From the NCBI RefSeq assembly GCF_900660645.1, contig NZ_LR215036.1:558001-622000 (forward strand): a DNA stretch of 64,000 bases. Reading direction: 5' to 3'. Of the stretch, positions 1 through 8,937 are shown piece by piece (the stretch's first letter is position 1; each line of letters begins with the position of its first letter). The notes below the pieces were generated by a model. That model saw only the letters and a list, made by a program, of their open reading frames with translations, was not told the DNA's origin and searched no databases. Made by a program: the position numbers and the translations under genes. The stretch comes from Mycoplasmopsis citelli (GTDB lineage: Bacteria > Bacillota_I > Bacilli_A > Mycoplasmatales > Metamycoplasmataceae).

Positions 1-95
1 CCACATCATTGTACTGTAAAAGCTAAGAAAATAAGTTGATTGTTTTTATTATCTTCAAGAAGCTTTTGGGCTTGTTTTCATAATAGTTTTTTCAT
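1..95 (-). CDS. trxA: Thioredoxin (partial, N-terminus only)
   Basis: Only the first 31 codons and part of the 32nd lie in the window; the rest is beyond base 1. The reading starts MKKLLWKQAQKLL and reaches FLAFTVQWCG, where the window ends. A beta strand followed by Trp-Cys-Gly is the start of the thioredoxin WCGPC active site, whose two cysteines reduce protein disulfides in the cytoplasm; the second cysteine is not visible. Both tryptophans are TGA codons. An AAGGAG ribosome site lies 6 bases before the ATG, 27 bases after the stop of the upstream membrane-protein gene, so it is probably co-transcribed with it. A thioredoxin-like protein of another subfamily cannot be excluded from the N-terminus alone. 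Confidence 0.75.
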
Positions 96-122
96 TTTTG
101 ACTCCTTAGTTAAATTGTTTAA

Positions 123-842
123 TTATTTTTTTGAAGAATTATCATCAAATTCAAATTCTTCGGTATTAAATAATAGTTGTGATTTTGGATTGATTTGATT
201 GTTTATATTAGTATTTATTTGCTCCACATTTGTGGATATAAGGTTATTTTTGATTGAATTATTTTGACTAATGTCGTTATGATTTGGATTAATAATTAAA
301 TTAATATCCTTTTTAGTTTTTAATCTTTTTTTAACTAGTTTTTCAATTTTAAAAAGCGACAATTCTTGATAATTAATTTTTAAATACCTACAAGCATTAA
401 ATAAAAAATCTATGTAAGTATTAAAATCATTTGTAGCAGGAATAATTTCAGTATCATTTTGAATTTTTTGCACATATTCTGGGAGTGTAAGTTTTTGAAG
501 TTTTAAAAACGGTTTTTTTCTTAAAGATAAATAATAAATATCTAAAACAAAAAATATTGTAAGTAAAAATTCCATTCCTAAAGCGCCAAATCAAGTAAAT
601 CCAAATAAATAAAATAAATTAAAAACTGGTTCGAACAAAAATCCAATATGCTTAAAGTTAAAAGTTGCAAGTTCACTTAAAGCTAAATTATTTCAAAATC
701 CGCTCTGATATAATTTTAAAACGCTTTCGGGGCTAAATTTAAACTCAAATAAATTATTGGTTTGATTATAAAAGTAAAAAATAATATGATCAGCTAAAGC
801 AACAATAACAAATAAGTAAAAAAAGGCTTTTAAAATAACTTT
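123..842 (-). pseudogene. 3' part of a frameshifted membrane-protein gene
   Basis: The frame stays open from just after a stop at 843-845 to a TAA at 123-125. Its first part is clearly protein-like, with hydrophobic segments (KAFFYLFVIVALADHIIFYF; later FNLFYLFGFTWFGALGMEF and LLTIFFVLDIYYL), but it has no ATG or GTG before the ATG at 575. The C-terminal ~110 residues are polar and Asn-rich. The missing start and the abutting end of the upstream frame at 830 suggest that both are halves of one gene separated by a one-base deletion in an A-run near 840. If the ATG at 575 is used, a 150-residue protein with one membrane segment would be made. No family recognised. Confidence 0.6.
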
Positions 843-1186
843 TTAAGATTTTCATATGAAATTTTTTTGGTTTTGTTAAATCACGAATAAGCATTTTGGC
901 TTAATCTTTTTTGCAATAAAAGTATTATTCATCACACCATTAACAATAGCGAAACTAAAAAAACCAAGTTCCCTAAAGGCAAATTAATTGCATATTTATA
1001 AAAAATATTAAAAATTCTAATATTGGCAAATATTGCAACAAATGTGGACGTAAGCAAAAAAATACTAATTAGCGGAAGTATTATTAGTAAGATTTTTCTT
1101 TTAGTGGTGCTAACAAAAACTTGATTAATAACTTTTCTTTCAACAACAGATAAATTTAAAAATTTATTAAGATGCTTTGCTTTCAT
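830..1186 (-). pseudogene. 5' part of a frameshifted membrane-protein gene
   Basis: This 118-residue reading starts at an ATG three bases after the RNase J-like stop, suggesting translational coupling; no clear Shine-Dalgarno is seen. It has a basic N-terminus (MKAKHLNKFLNLSVVERK), a hydrophobic segment at about residues 31-53 and another at about 66-91, the latter with two adjacent TGA tryptophans. It ends YENLKKLF at a TAA. Adding one A to the five-A run at 840-844 would run it directly into the hydrophobic start of the downstream frame, giving a protein of about 350 residues with several membrane segments. It could instead be two real overlapping genes. Function unknown. Confidence 0.6.
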
Positions 1187-1189
1187 ATA

Positions 1190-2842
1190 TTAAATATTAT
1201 TAATTCCTAACACAACCATTGGATCTTTTTCAGTTAGTTTATAAATTCTTTTACGAACTGCTTTACGAATTTTTTCGTTTAAATCTTTCATTGAACTAAA
1301 ATCTTTAGTTTCAATAACATTTATTAATACATTTTTGATTAATTCACTAATTTCAACTTTATCTTTATCATCAATAACTCCAATATAATCAATAAATAAA
1401 TCGCTTGTGATACGTTTTTGTTTTGATGAATAAAGTAAATTAATAATAATTACCCCCTCACGTCCAAGCGATTCTCTTTCAGCAATTACTTCTGAAGAAA
1501 TATCACCAATTCCAAATCCATCAATAATTGTGTCTCCAATTTCTTGGATTTTTCCATTTTGACTAAAAAGTTTTTCGTTAGTAAAATGTGCAATTTTACC
1601 ATTTAGAAGAATTAAAGTTTTAGTCTGTTTTGATAACACCGGATCGTTGTTGATGTAATTTGCTGCATCAACTAAATAACGATAAAGTCCTTGAGCAGGG
1701 ATAAAATATTTTGGTTTAATAGCCGCTACTAAATTCGCAATATCTTCTCTGGTTGGATGATGCTTATAAAACTGACTTTCATTAATATCATAAAGTTTTG
1801 AAGTAATTTTTGCTATTTCATCAAGAGTAGCAGCTGCAAAAGACTCAAGTCCATTAACTGGATGAGCCATCATAATAACATTATCAGTATTTTTAAGTTT
1901 TAAATAAACATCACGTTTAGCAGTAATTCGAACAAATCTTAAAAATAATCGCTCAATTGAACCAGTAACTAAAATAATGGCATTTTTATGTTTGTTAATT
2001 TGGCGATAATCAAACATCTGTGGAAGCGGAAAATCTTTGGAAATTTTGCTAATTAAATAAATAAATTGTCCATAAGTTTTTCCGTATGCACACACAGGGC
2101 GATTAGTTGCAATGGCCATATTTAATACTTGTTGAAGCTGAACCATATCTTCATCATAAGCTCCAACAATAATTCTTTCTTGCTGACCAGCTTTTAAAAA
2201 GACATCTTTAATAAAATCCGGAAGCTCGAGTTTATCAATTGCTCGTCCTTTTCCGCTACTTTTTCCTGCATCACAAACAAGAACATTAACTCGAGTATCT
2301 CAAAGTGATTTTTGTAAATTATTAAAATTTAAATTTCCGTATAATCCCAAATTTCCTTCAACAAAGTTAAACATAAACAAATATGAACCATTTTGAGTTT
2401 TAAAATTAAATCCTAGTGATTCAGGAATACTTCCAGCTAGTTTAATTGGACTAACAGTTAAATTATCAAAGCGAACTTCATTGTTAATAACTTGAATTTT
2501 GTAATCTTTTTCACTAATTTTATACTTTTGTAAACGATCGATAATGATAATTTTATTAAAAGCACTAGTATAAATTTTAATTCCAGGAATTTTCATTACA
2601 AGTCACGGTAAAGCACTAAAGCTTTCGTTTTTAATATCGGTAATAAAAACTCCTTTAATTCTTTTTTTATGTTTTACTAAGTATGAAAAATCCGGAATTA
2701 ATGCATCAACTCCATTGCTTGAATTAATTGGAATTTTTACTCCACTATTTATTATGTAAATACTACTATTGTATTCAAAAACATAGCAGTTTTTGCCATT
2801 TTCATCTTGGCCACCAAGAGCAAAAATATTTATTTGTTCCAT
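1190..2842 (-). CDS. RNase J-family protein with degenerate active site
   Basis: The 550-residue product has the length and order of RNase J: an N-terminal metallo-beta-lactamase half, a beta-CASP insertion and a C-terminal domain ending KDPMVVLGINNI. RNase J is a 5'-3' exonuclease and endonuclease of mRNA turnover that uses two zinc ions held by HxHxDH and further His/Asp residues. At the HxHxDH place (residues 68-74) this protein reads TDIKNES, so all three histidines are lost. The usual VHGEYR histidine is also replaced (AQGLYR, Gln 384), while a His near 362 (KHHPTRED) remains. It is probably a non-catalytic paralogue, perhaps a partner of an active RNase J encoded elsewhere, comparable to the weaker J2 subunit of Firmicutes. 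The ATG follows AAGGAGAACA. Two TGA tryptophans (2603, 2300) lie inside. Confidence 0.85.
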
Positions 2843-2903
2843 TGTTCTCCTTGAAAAAATTATTAAAAGTGAAAGTTAAGTTCATTGTATATTAATATTT
2901 TTA

Positions 2904-2909
2904 ATTATA
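2904..2909 (-). promoter_or_regulatory. -10 element of the RNase J-like gene
   Basis: TATAAT preceded by TG (TGTTATAAT on the minus strand) lies about 60 bases upstream of the ATG. This is an extended -10 form; no good -35 is seen. Confidence 0.5.
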
Positions 2910-3010
2910 ACAAAAAGGAACTAATCGCTGTTGATTTGTGGATAAAAAATACACTTTTTTGTTCGTTTCTAAGGGTCAAAGCAATTTGTTTGATTTTTTG
3001 CTTTTTTTAG

Positions 3011-3016
3011 TATAAT
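3011..3016 (+). promoter_or_regulatory. -10 element of rpmB
   Basis: A perfect TATAAT lies 50 bases before the rpmB ATG, with a T-rich upstream stretch containing TTGTTTG at the -35 distance. The promoter is divergent from that of the RNase J-like gene. Confidence 0.55.
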
Positions 3017-3066
3017 AATCATACTTATTTTAAAAAAATAATTAGCTAAATAGAAAGGAAAATATT

Positions 3067-3258
3067 ATGGCCAGAAGAGACGTCTTAACCGGTAAAGGTC
3101 CTATGAGCGGAAACACTCGTTCACACGCAATGAATGCTTCAAAACGTAAATTTAATGTTAATTTGCAAAAAATTAAAGTTGTCATTGGTGGACGTAAACA
3201 AACACTTAGAGTTTCAGCTAAAACTATTAAAACACTTAAAACTAAAGGTTTAGCTTAA
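3067..3258 (+). CDS. rpmB: 50S ribosomal protein L28
   Basis: This small basic protein of 63 residues begins [20 protein letters not shown], the typical L28 N-terminus (two Arg, then a Gly-rich GKGPMSGN loop), and ends in a Lys/Thr-rich helix ([14 protein letters not shown]). L28 binds 23S rRNA near the exit-site region of the large subunit. Its length is normal for a bacterial L28. It is a single-gene unit: a TATAAT 50 bases upstream, an AGAAAGGAAA ribosome site and a strong hairpin terminator 65 bases after the stop. No cysteines of the zinc-binding L28 form are present. Confidence 0.96.
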   Translation: MARRDVLTGKGPMSGNTRSHAMNASKRKFNVNLQKIKVVIGGRKQTLRVSAKTIKTLKTKGLA

Positions 3259-3322
3259 AGTAATAATTTTAAAGTCAGTCTGATCAGCTGATTTTTTACT
3301 GTAATTTTTTCCTAATAAATAC

Positions 3323-3347
3323 AAAAAAGCAGTAAAACTGCTTTTTT
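3323..3347. terminator. Bidirectional terminator between rpmB and the 3363-3704 gene
   Basis: A ten-base stem (AAAAAAGCAG / CTGCTTTTTT) with a TAAAA loop, with T-runs on both strands, sits between two convergent genes. Confidence 0.85.
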
Positions 3348-3362
3348 GATTTGAAATTATGA

Positions 3363-3704
3363 TTAAAAGTATCTTCAGAAAATTCCGTGGAATCTTTGTG
3401 CTTTGGTTAATAAAAGACCATCAAATTCAGTATCTTTGTAAATGAAGAAATCAGCTAAATATGCGATAAACACAGCAAGTAAAACAAGCGAAATAACTAA
3501 AATAGTAATTAATATAATTTTACTTAATTTACTTCATTCTTTAGCTGGTTGTTCTTCTTCATACTCAGCAACAGGGCCATACATTCCTAATTTGAGTTTT
3601 TTAATAAGACCAAATCTAACACGTTTTTCGATTATTTTATTTTCCACTTTTAATTTAGAATAGTGTTCGTAAGCATCTGCGTACTTTTCTAATTTTTCGT
3701 TCAT
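3363..3704 (-). CDS. Small single-pass membrane protein
   Basis: The 113-residue product starts MNEKLEKYADAYEHYSKLK. It has a charged cytoplasm-like N-terminal half (about residues 1-60), one strong membrane helix at about 62-88 (IILITILVISLVLLAVFIAY), and an aromatic C-terminus containing FHGIFWRYF. Two TGA codons are needed for tryptophan, one just before the helix and one near the end, and they split the reading under the standard code. AGGAG lies 6 bases before the ATG and a TATAAT lies about 45 bases upstream. No family recognised; topology suggests a membrane-anchored accessory protein. Confidence 0.75.
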
Positions 3705-3807
3705 AGATTTCTCCTAAAATATAAGATCTCTTCAGTATAAAAATCATTATACTAGATAATTTAAATTATAACAAATTAATTTTAATACTGAATTAATGCG
3801 TTAATAA

Positions 3808-4701
3808 TTATTGATTTAATTTTTGGTGTGCTAAAACTACTTTTTTAAGTTTTCTATTTCAGTGATTTAATCCAGCTTTAGTAATAAAAATATTATGTTC
3901 GCTTTGCAAAATATTGACAATATAAGTTAATGAAAGCCCAGGGTTTTCTAATCTAATTCGATGAAAAACAAGTTCATTATCACTAAATTTTTCTTCTAAA
4001 TTATGTTCATAAACATAATTAATTAATTCTACATAATTAATTGAAGTGGAAGCGATTTTTTTAAGATTTGCAAAATCTAAATTATTAATCCGATTAACCA
4101 TACTATACATATCACGCTTGATTTTTAAATCCAAATATTCAAAATACGCTTTTTTAGCCTCAATTGCTGATAAAAATTCAATGATTAAATCAATACTACG
4201 AATATAAATAGTGTGTTTATTTTTTTTAAATTGATATTTAAAATCAAATTCATACTGATTTAAAATTTCTTGAATTTTAAGCAAATTATCTTTATTTTTA
4301 GCACTGATATATAAAAAATATGATTTTGAATTAAGGTTAGAAATGGTTCCACCAGCAAAAAATACTCCAGCGAAAAACTTGCTTAAATCAGTATTTCCAC
4401 TATCAATTGCAACATCATCTCATTGTAAAGATTCAAGTTCAGGAAATAGTAATTTGTGTTCGGTAATGATAATTTTTTTACTTGAATTTTGTGGAATAAC
4501 GAATTTAATTTTGAGTTTTTTACACATTCTTATAATTTCTTTTTGCAATTGAATGCTTTTTATTTCAAAAATTTTTTCATCATAAACTTGCAATGTTGGT
4601 GAATTAACAATTAATAGACCTAATAAAAAAGCCTGAATTTCTTTTATTTTTTTAGCCTTAATTATTTCTCTTTTAATTTCGTTAGTTGAACTTGTTTTCA
4701 T
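3808..4701 (-). CDS. whiA: WhiA-family DNA-binding regulator
   Basis: The 297-residue product matches WhiA/DUF199 in length and layout. An N-terminal domain related to LAGLIDADG endonucleases contains the family-like KFFAGVFFAGGTISN (near residues 105-120). A C-terminal helix-turn-helix follows, with NRINNLDFANLKK, then RLENPGLSLTYIVNIL and ITKAGLNHWNRKLKK, the usual end of WhiA. WhiA lacks nuclease activity; in Firmicutes it affects cell division and metabolism and in Streptomyces sporulation, so its role in a wall-less cell is open. I start at the ATG at 4701 because the extra upstream residues are hydrophobic and unlike WhiA. It lies 34 bases after ptsI, beyond a terminator hairpin, so expression may depend on read-through. 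TGA tryptophans occur at about 4418 and 3859. Confidence 0.9.
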
Positions 4702-4712
4702 AAAATAATTAT

Positions 4713-4741
4713 AAAACAAAAAATAGGCCAAAGGCCTATTT
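4713..4741 (-). terminator. ptsI terminator, overlapping its stop codon
   Basis: On the minus strand AAATAGGCC / GGCCTATTT forms a nine-base stem with a TTT loop, followed by TTTGTTTT. The TAG stop of ptsI lies inside the 5' arm. Confidence 0.8.
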
Positions 4742-6439
4742 GTTAAGGGTTGATTCTAGTAATTGCTCAACTTCAGCTTGAGTATCAAGTTGTAAAGCTT
4801 TATTAGCTAACTCTTGCATTTCTTTATGACTTAGTTTACGAGTTAATTCTCTACTTCTAAGTACACTTGAAGCCGACATTGAAAATTCATCAAGACCAAG
4901 TCCAAGTAATAACGGAAGTGCTTGAGGATCTCCGGCCATTTCTCCGCACATACCTGCTCATTTCCCGTGCTTGTGTGCACCATCAATAATCATTTTAATA
5001 ATTCTTAAAATTGAAGGATTAAGTGGTTGGTATAAATATGAAATATTTTCATTCATCCGGTCAGCAGCCATTGAGTATTGAATTAAATCATTTGTTCCAA
5101 TTGAAACAAAATCTGCATATTTTGAGAATTGGTCCGAAAGTACTGCAGCTGCAGGAGTTTCCATCATAAGCCCAACTTGAATTTTATCTTTTGGAGCAAT
5201 GTTTTGATTGTTTACATACACTTCTTCATATGCTTCAAGATACATTTTTTTAGCGTCTAAAAATTCTTGAACATTAGTAATCATTGGAAACATAATGGCT
5301 ACATTCCCAAATTCACTTGCTCTAATTAAGGCTCTAAGTTGAGTTTTGAAAATTTCAGGATTTTGTAAACAAAATCTAATTGCACGATATCCTAAAAAAG
5401 GATTCATCTCGCTTGGGAATTTAAAGTATTTTAAAGTTTTATCTCCACCAATATCTAAAGTTCTAATAACGACTCTTTTTCCTTTCATTCCCTCAACTAC
5501 AGTTTTATAAGCTTGAAATTGCTCTTCTTCAGAAGGTCAATTTTCATTATCCATGTATAAAAATTCTGATCTAAATAAACCAACTCCTTCAGCATCATTA
5601 CTTAAAACCGATTCTAAATCCTTAGGAGTTCCAATATTTGCGGCAATTTCAATATGATGTCCATCAACTGTTACTGAAGGTTGTCCTTTTAAGTTAGTGA
5701 GTCTTTCTAAATAAAGTTTATATTGTTCTTCCGCTTCCTTAAATTGTGCAATTTCATCTTCATTTGGAGAAACTACAACAACCCCCTTACTTCCGTCTAA
5801 AGCCAAAAGATCTCCGCTTTGAACTTTCTCCATAATTACATTAGTTCCTACAACTGAAGGAATTCCTAAGCTACGAGCCATAATGGCTGTATGAGAGGTA
5901 GTTCCTCCAATATTGGTTACAAAACCTTTTACATATTTTTTATCAAGTTGCACGGTTTGAGAAGGAGAAAGATCTTCTGCAACAATAATTACTTCTTCAC
6001 TTATTCCGCTTAAATCTTTTTCTTCAATTCCTTGAATTGAGTAAATTAACTTTTTAGCAACATCATGAACATCTGCAACTCTTTCACGCATATATTCATC
6101 AAGACCTGAAAGCATATCAGCAAATTGTTTATAAAAACTTTCAATTGCATATTCAGATGAATAATTTTCGTTTTTAATTAAATCAGTAACGCTTGAAACT
6201 GCATATTCATCAGTTACAAAGTTTAAATGTGCTTCAAAAATCCCTGCATGCTCTGGATCTTTAGCTAATTCTTTTGATTTTTGAATATTTGCAATTACTG
6301 CTTCTCTAGCGTCATTGTATTTTTTTAATGAGGCTTCAACATTTGTTGTTGATTTATTGTAGCTAAGTTTAATTTCTTCGATTTTAAAAACTTTAGCAAT
6401 TGCAACACCTTGTGAAGCACCAATACCTTTTATTGTCAT
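4736..6439 (-). CDS. ptsI: Phosphoenolpyruvate-protein phosphotransferase (PTS enzyme I)
   Basis: Enzyme I passes phosphate from phosphoenolpyruvate to HPr, the first step of PTS sugar uptake, in the cytoplasm. The 567-residue length is typical. Visible landmarks: the N-terminal [16 protein letters not shown]; the phosphohistidine loop [13 protein letters not shown] (His 183); the PEP-binding domain with [22 protein letters not shown] and [25 protein letters not shown]; and the catalytic cysteine region [10 protein letters not shown]. All key residues look intact. The ATG follows AGGAGAAATA. Two TGA tryptophans split it under the standard code. It is a stand-alone gene with its own terminator; HPr is not in the window. 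Confidence 0.97.
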
Positions 6440-6750
6440 TATTTCTCCTGTTAATATTCATATAATAAAATAGTTAATAACTTAATAATATTATAAAAGT
6501 CATTAAATAATTGTCTTAACTAATATTTTAATTTTTTTATAATAATATTTATAAAAAATTCAAATTTATTGTGAATTTTTAACTATTTTAGGTTTTCTTA
6601 TGATAAAAATAAGAAAATTTTTAATGATTTTATTTTTTATGTTAATATTATAAAGCAACGAAACGACGGGCGTTGTGCAAGAAAATAAAAACATTTAAAA
6701 TATTTTTAAAAAGTTATTTTAATGTTATAATTAATAAGCTGAACACACTT
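6440..6750. other. Intergenic region between ptsI and the tRNA cluster
   Basis: No gene was found in these 311 bases. A hairpin TTTTCTTAT / ATAAGAAAA lies at 6593-6617. A short GC-rich island at 6655-6678 (GCAACG...CGTTGTGC) stands out from its AT-rich surroundings and can fold into a 6-pair stem with a 10-base loop. TATAAT at 6726-6731 probably drives the tRNA cluster. Confidence 0.5.
6726..6731 (+). promoter_or_regulatory. -10 element of the tRNA cluster
   Basis: A TATAAT lies 19 bases before the first tRNA base, so a start about 7 bases downstream gives a short leader. The upstream region is AT-rich without a clear -35. Confidence 0.55.
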
Positions 6751-6825
6751 GCCGATTTAGCTCAGCGGTAGAGCAGCTGGCTGTTAACCAGTTGGTCGTT
6801 GGTTCAATCCCAATAATCGGCGCCA
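6751..6825 (+). tRNA. tRNA-Asn (GTT)
   Basis: The acceptor stem GCCGATT / AATCGGC closes the cloverleaf. The anticodon loop CTGTTAA carries GTT at 6783-6785, and GGTTCAATCC forms the T arm. CCA is encoded at 6823-6825. Confidence 0.95.
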
Positions 6826-6830
6826 TTTAT

Positions 6831-6906
6831 GGTCTGTTGGTGAAGAGGTTAACACACATGGTTTTCATCCATGCACGCACGGGTTCGATCCCCGTACAGA
6901 CTGCCA
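6831..6906 (+). tRNA. tRNA-Glu (TTC)
   Basis: Acceptor arms GGTCTGT / ACAGACT (one G-U pair) and the anticodon stem CATGG / CCATG enclose a loop with TTC. The T loop GGTTCGATCC is canonical and CCA is encoded. Confidence 0.95.
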
Positions 6907-6911
6907 TTTTC

Positions 6912-6987
6912 GGAGAATTAGCTCAGTTGGGAGAGCGTCGCCCTTACAAGGCGAATGTCATGGGTTCGAGTCCCTTATTCTCCACCA
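6912..6987 (+). tRNA. tRNA-Val (TAC)
   Basis: Acceptor GGAGAAT / ATTCTCC; anticodon stem TCGCC / GGCGA around a loop with TAC; T loop GGTTCGAGTCC; encoded CCA. Confidence 0.95.
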
Positions 6988-6994
6988 TATTATC

Positions 6995-7069
<75 letters not shown>

Positions 7070-7070
<1 letters not shown>

Positions 7071-7090
7071 GGCAACTTAGTGCCTTTTTT
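7070..7090 (+). terminator. Weak hairpin between tRNA-Thr and tRNA-Leu
   Basis: AGGCA / TGCCT forms a 5-pair stem followed by six to seven T. It may end part of the transcripts before tRNA-Leu. Confidence 0.5.
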
Positions 7091-7107
7091 TATAAAATTT
7101 TTACTGT

Positions 7108-7191
7108 GCGCGGGTGGTGAAATTGGCAGACACGCTAGATTTAGGCTCTAGTGCCTCCGGCATGAGGGTTCGAGTCCCTCCTCGCGCACCA
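7108..7191 (+). tRNA. tRNA-Leu (TAG)
   Basis: This is a class II tRNA with a long variable arm (GTGCCTCCGGCAT region). Acceptor GCGCGGG / CTCGCGC contains one G-U pair, the anticodon stem CTAGA / TCTAG encloses TAG, and CCA is encoded. It lies 37 bases after tRNA-Thr. Confidence 0.95.
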
Positions 7192-7194
7192 TAT

Positions 7195-7216
7195 GATGCT
7201 TAAGGCATCTTTTTTT
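7195..7216 (+). terminator. Terminator of the tRNA cluster
   Basis: GATGC / GCATC stem with a TTAAG loop followed by an eight-base T run, directly after tRNA-Leu. Confidence 0.75.
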
Positions 7217-7276
7217 ATACTTCTTTAAGGGTTTAATTGAATTATTTACTGCTATAATATTACTGATAAGGAATAT

Positions 7277-8911
7277 ATGAAACTTAAAAAACTTTTATGG
7301 ACAATTTTAGCACTAAATAGTTTTACAATGCTTGCTTTTTCATGTTCAAAAATTCAAGTCCAAACCAATGATTTTAATCAAAAATTATTTGATTGAGTAT
7401 ATAACAAAGAGCAATTAAATTATTTAATTAAGAATCATTTATTTTTTAATCAAATTAATTTTAAGGAAAATAAAATTCAAGTTGAAAAATTAAAAGAACA
7501 AAAAAATAATTTATTTTTAAAGAAATTTAATAATGATTTAGAAATTCTTTATCAAAATAGCGAAATTAAAGTTGAGGAATTGAAAATTTTTTCTTCTAAT
7601 AATTACTTAAATTCAATTAAAAAGGAAAAATTTAATAATTTATCCTTTTTTCCGAATTTACAATATGCTCTTTTTGATATTTTTCTTAATAAAGATTTAT
7701 TTAAATTAGCAATTCCTAATTGAATTAATTTTTCTGAAATAAGATTTGAAGCTTTTTTAAAAAATAAAGAACAGCAAGAGTATTTAGCAAAAGTATTATC
7801 ATTTTACTTAAAAGCTTTTGAAATTCCACATTTTTCGCATGTTGAAATAATATTTAACAATGATAAAAGTGTTTTAATTTCTCTTAAAAATGAACAAAAC
7901 CAAGATTTGTTCCCAAATTGAAAAAAGTTCAAGTTTGAGCTCCCTAATTTTAAAGATTATAATCAAAGAAAAACTTGAAATCGAAATTTTGACTTAAATA
8001 TTAACGATTCTGAAGTATTATTAAACGAAAAATTTAATGACCTTGAATTTTTATTTAAAAATAATCCACTTTTAATCAATTCATATGAGAGTCTAATTGA
8101 AAATTCTTCAATTTTACATAAAATTTCAGCAAAAGGATTTTTGGTGCTGCTTAAATATTTACAAAGATATATAAACATTCATTCGGTTAATTTAAAAACT
8201 CCTTTAAGGGTTAATTTAGAAAAATCTTTTGAAATTCCTCTTCATTTACCACTAAATAATTCTGGTTTGATTTTTCCTATTACATTAGAAAATGAGAGCA
8301 AAAAACAATACCGATGATATTCGGTAGATTTTAGTAAACATCATCACGTTCTTAGTGGATATTTTGTAAATGATAATTTAAATTTTGAAAATAATTTTGA
8401 TTACACTTTGAGTAATTTTGACCAATATTCAGATAATAAAGAAATGAAAATTAAATCTTCATTATCTTTAGAAGATTTTGCTCAAGCAAATTTACAAAAA
8501 ATATTTGATTATTTTTTGTATCTTAACAAAGATAATGAAGCTATTTGAAATGGTGTCAAAATGAAAGAATTTGATCCTTATGAATTTAGCGATAACCTTT
8601 TAAGACAAAATCCTTTGCAATGAATAGTTGCTCAAGTTGCTGTTATTTTAAACTCTTACTTGTTTGATTTTGAAAACACTCAAGGTTTTTCTCCACTTGA
8701 TATTCAAATAAAAAATATTAAAACAGATCCACAAAATTTAGGTCAAATAATTTTAAGTTTAGATATTACTAACTTAAAAAATAATAAAATTCTTTTAAAC
8801 CTAAAGAATCTTAAAATTGGTGGTTTTAGAGGATTTGATTATTCAGATATTAATAAATTCAAAAACAAAAATTCTTTAAATTTGAGTGTTTATCCACAAT
8901 TTTACAAATAA
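7277..8911 (+). CDS. Lipoprotein of unknown function
   Basis: The 544-residue product begins MKLKKLLWTILALNSFTMLAFSC: a lysine-rich start, a hydrophobic segment and a lipobox-like LAFS before Cys 23, so it is expected to be lipid-anchored on the outer face of the membrane. The mature part is rich in Lys, Asn, Phe and Leu. The C-terminal third (from about residue 440) contains DFENTQGFSPLDIQIKNIK and beta-like LSLDITNLKNNKILLNLKN. Eight or more tryptophans are TGA, so only fragments appear under the standard code. TAAGGA lies 4-9 bases before the ATG. It is a single-gene unit between two terminators. No homologous family recognised. Confidence 0.85.
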
Positions 8912-8934
8912 AAAATGGTTTGAAACCATTTTTT
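8911..8934. terminator. Bidirectional terminator between the lipoprotein and yitT-like genes
   Basis: AAAAATGGTT / AACCATTTTT stem with a TGA loop, T-rich on both strands, sits between convergent genes that end at 8911 and 8938. Confidence 0.85.
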
Positions 8935-8937
8935 ATT

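Noticed and set aside
830-845. Programmed -1 frameshift in the membrane-protein gene
   Set aside because: The heptamer read in frame is T-AAA-AAG, not a standard X-XXY-YYZ slippery site, and no downstream stimulator is evident. A one-base deletion is simpler.
4699-4731. Longer whiA start beginning MAYFLFYNYF
   Set aside because: The extra residues are hydrophobic, overlap the ptsI terminator region and do not fit the WhiA N-terminus; the ATG at 4701 gives the normal length.
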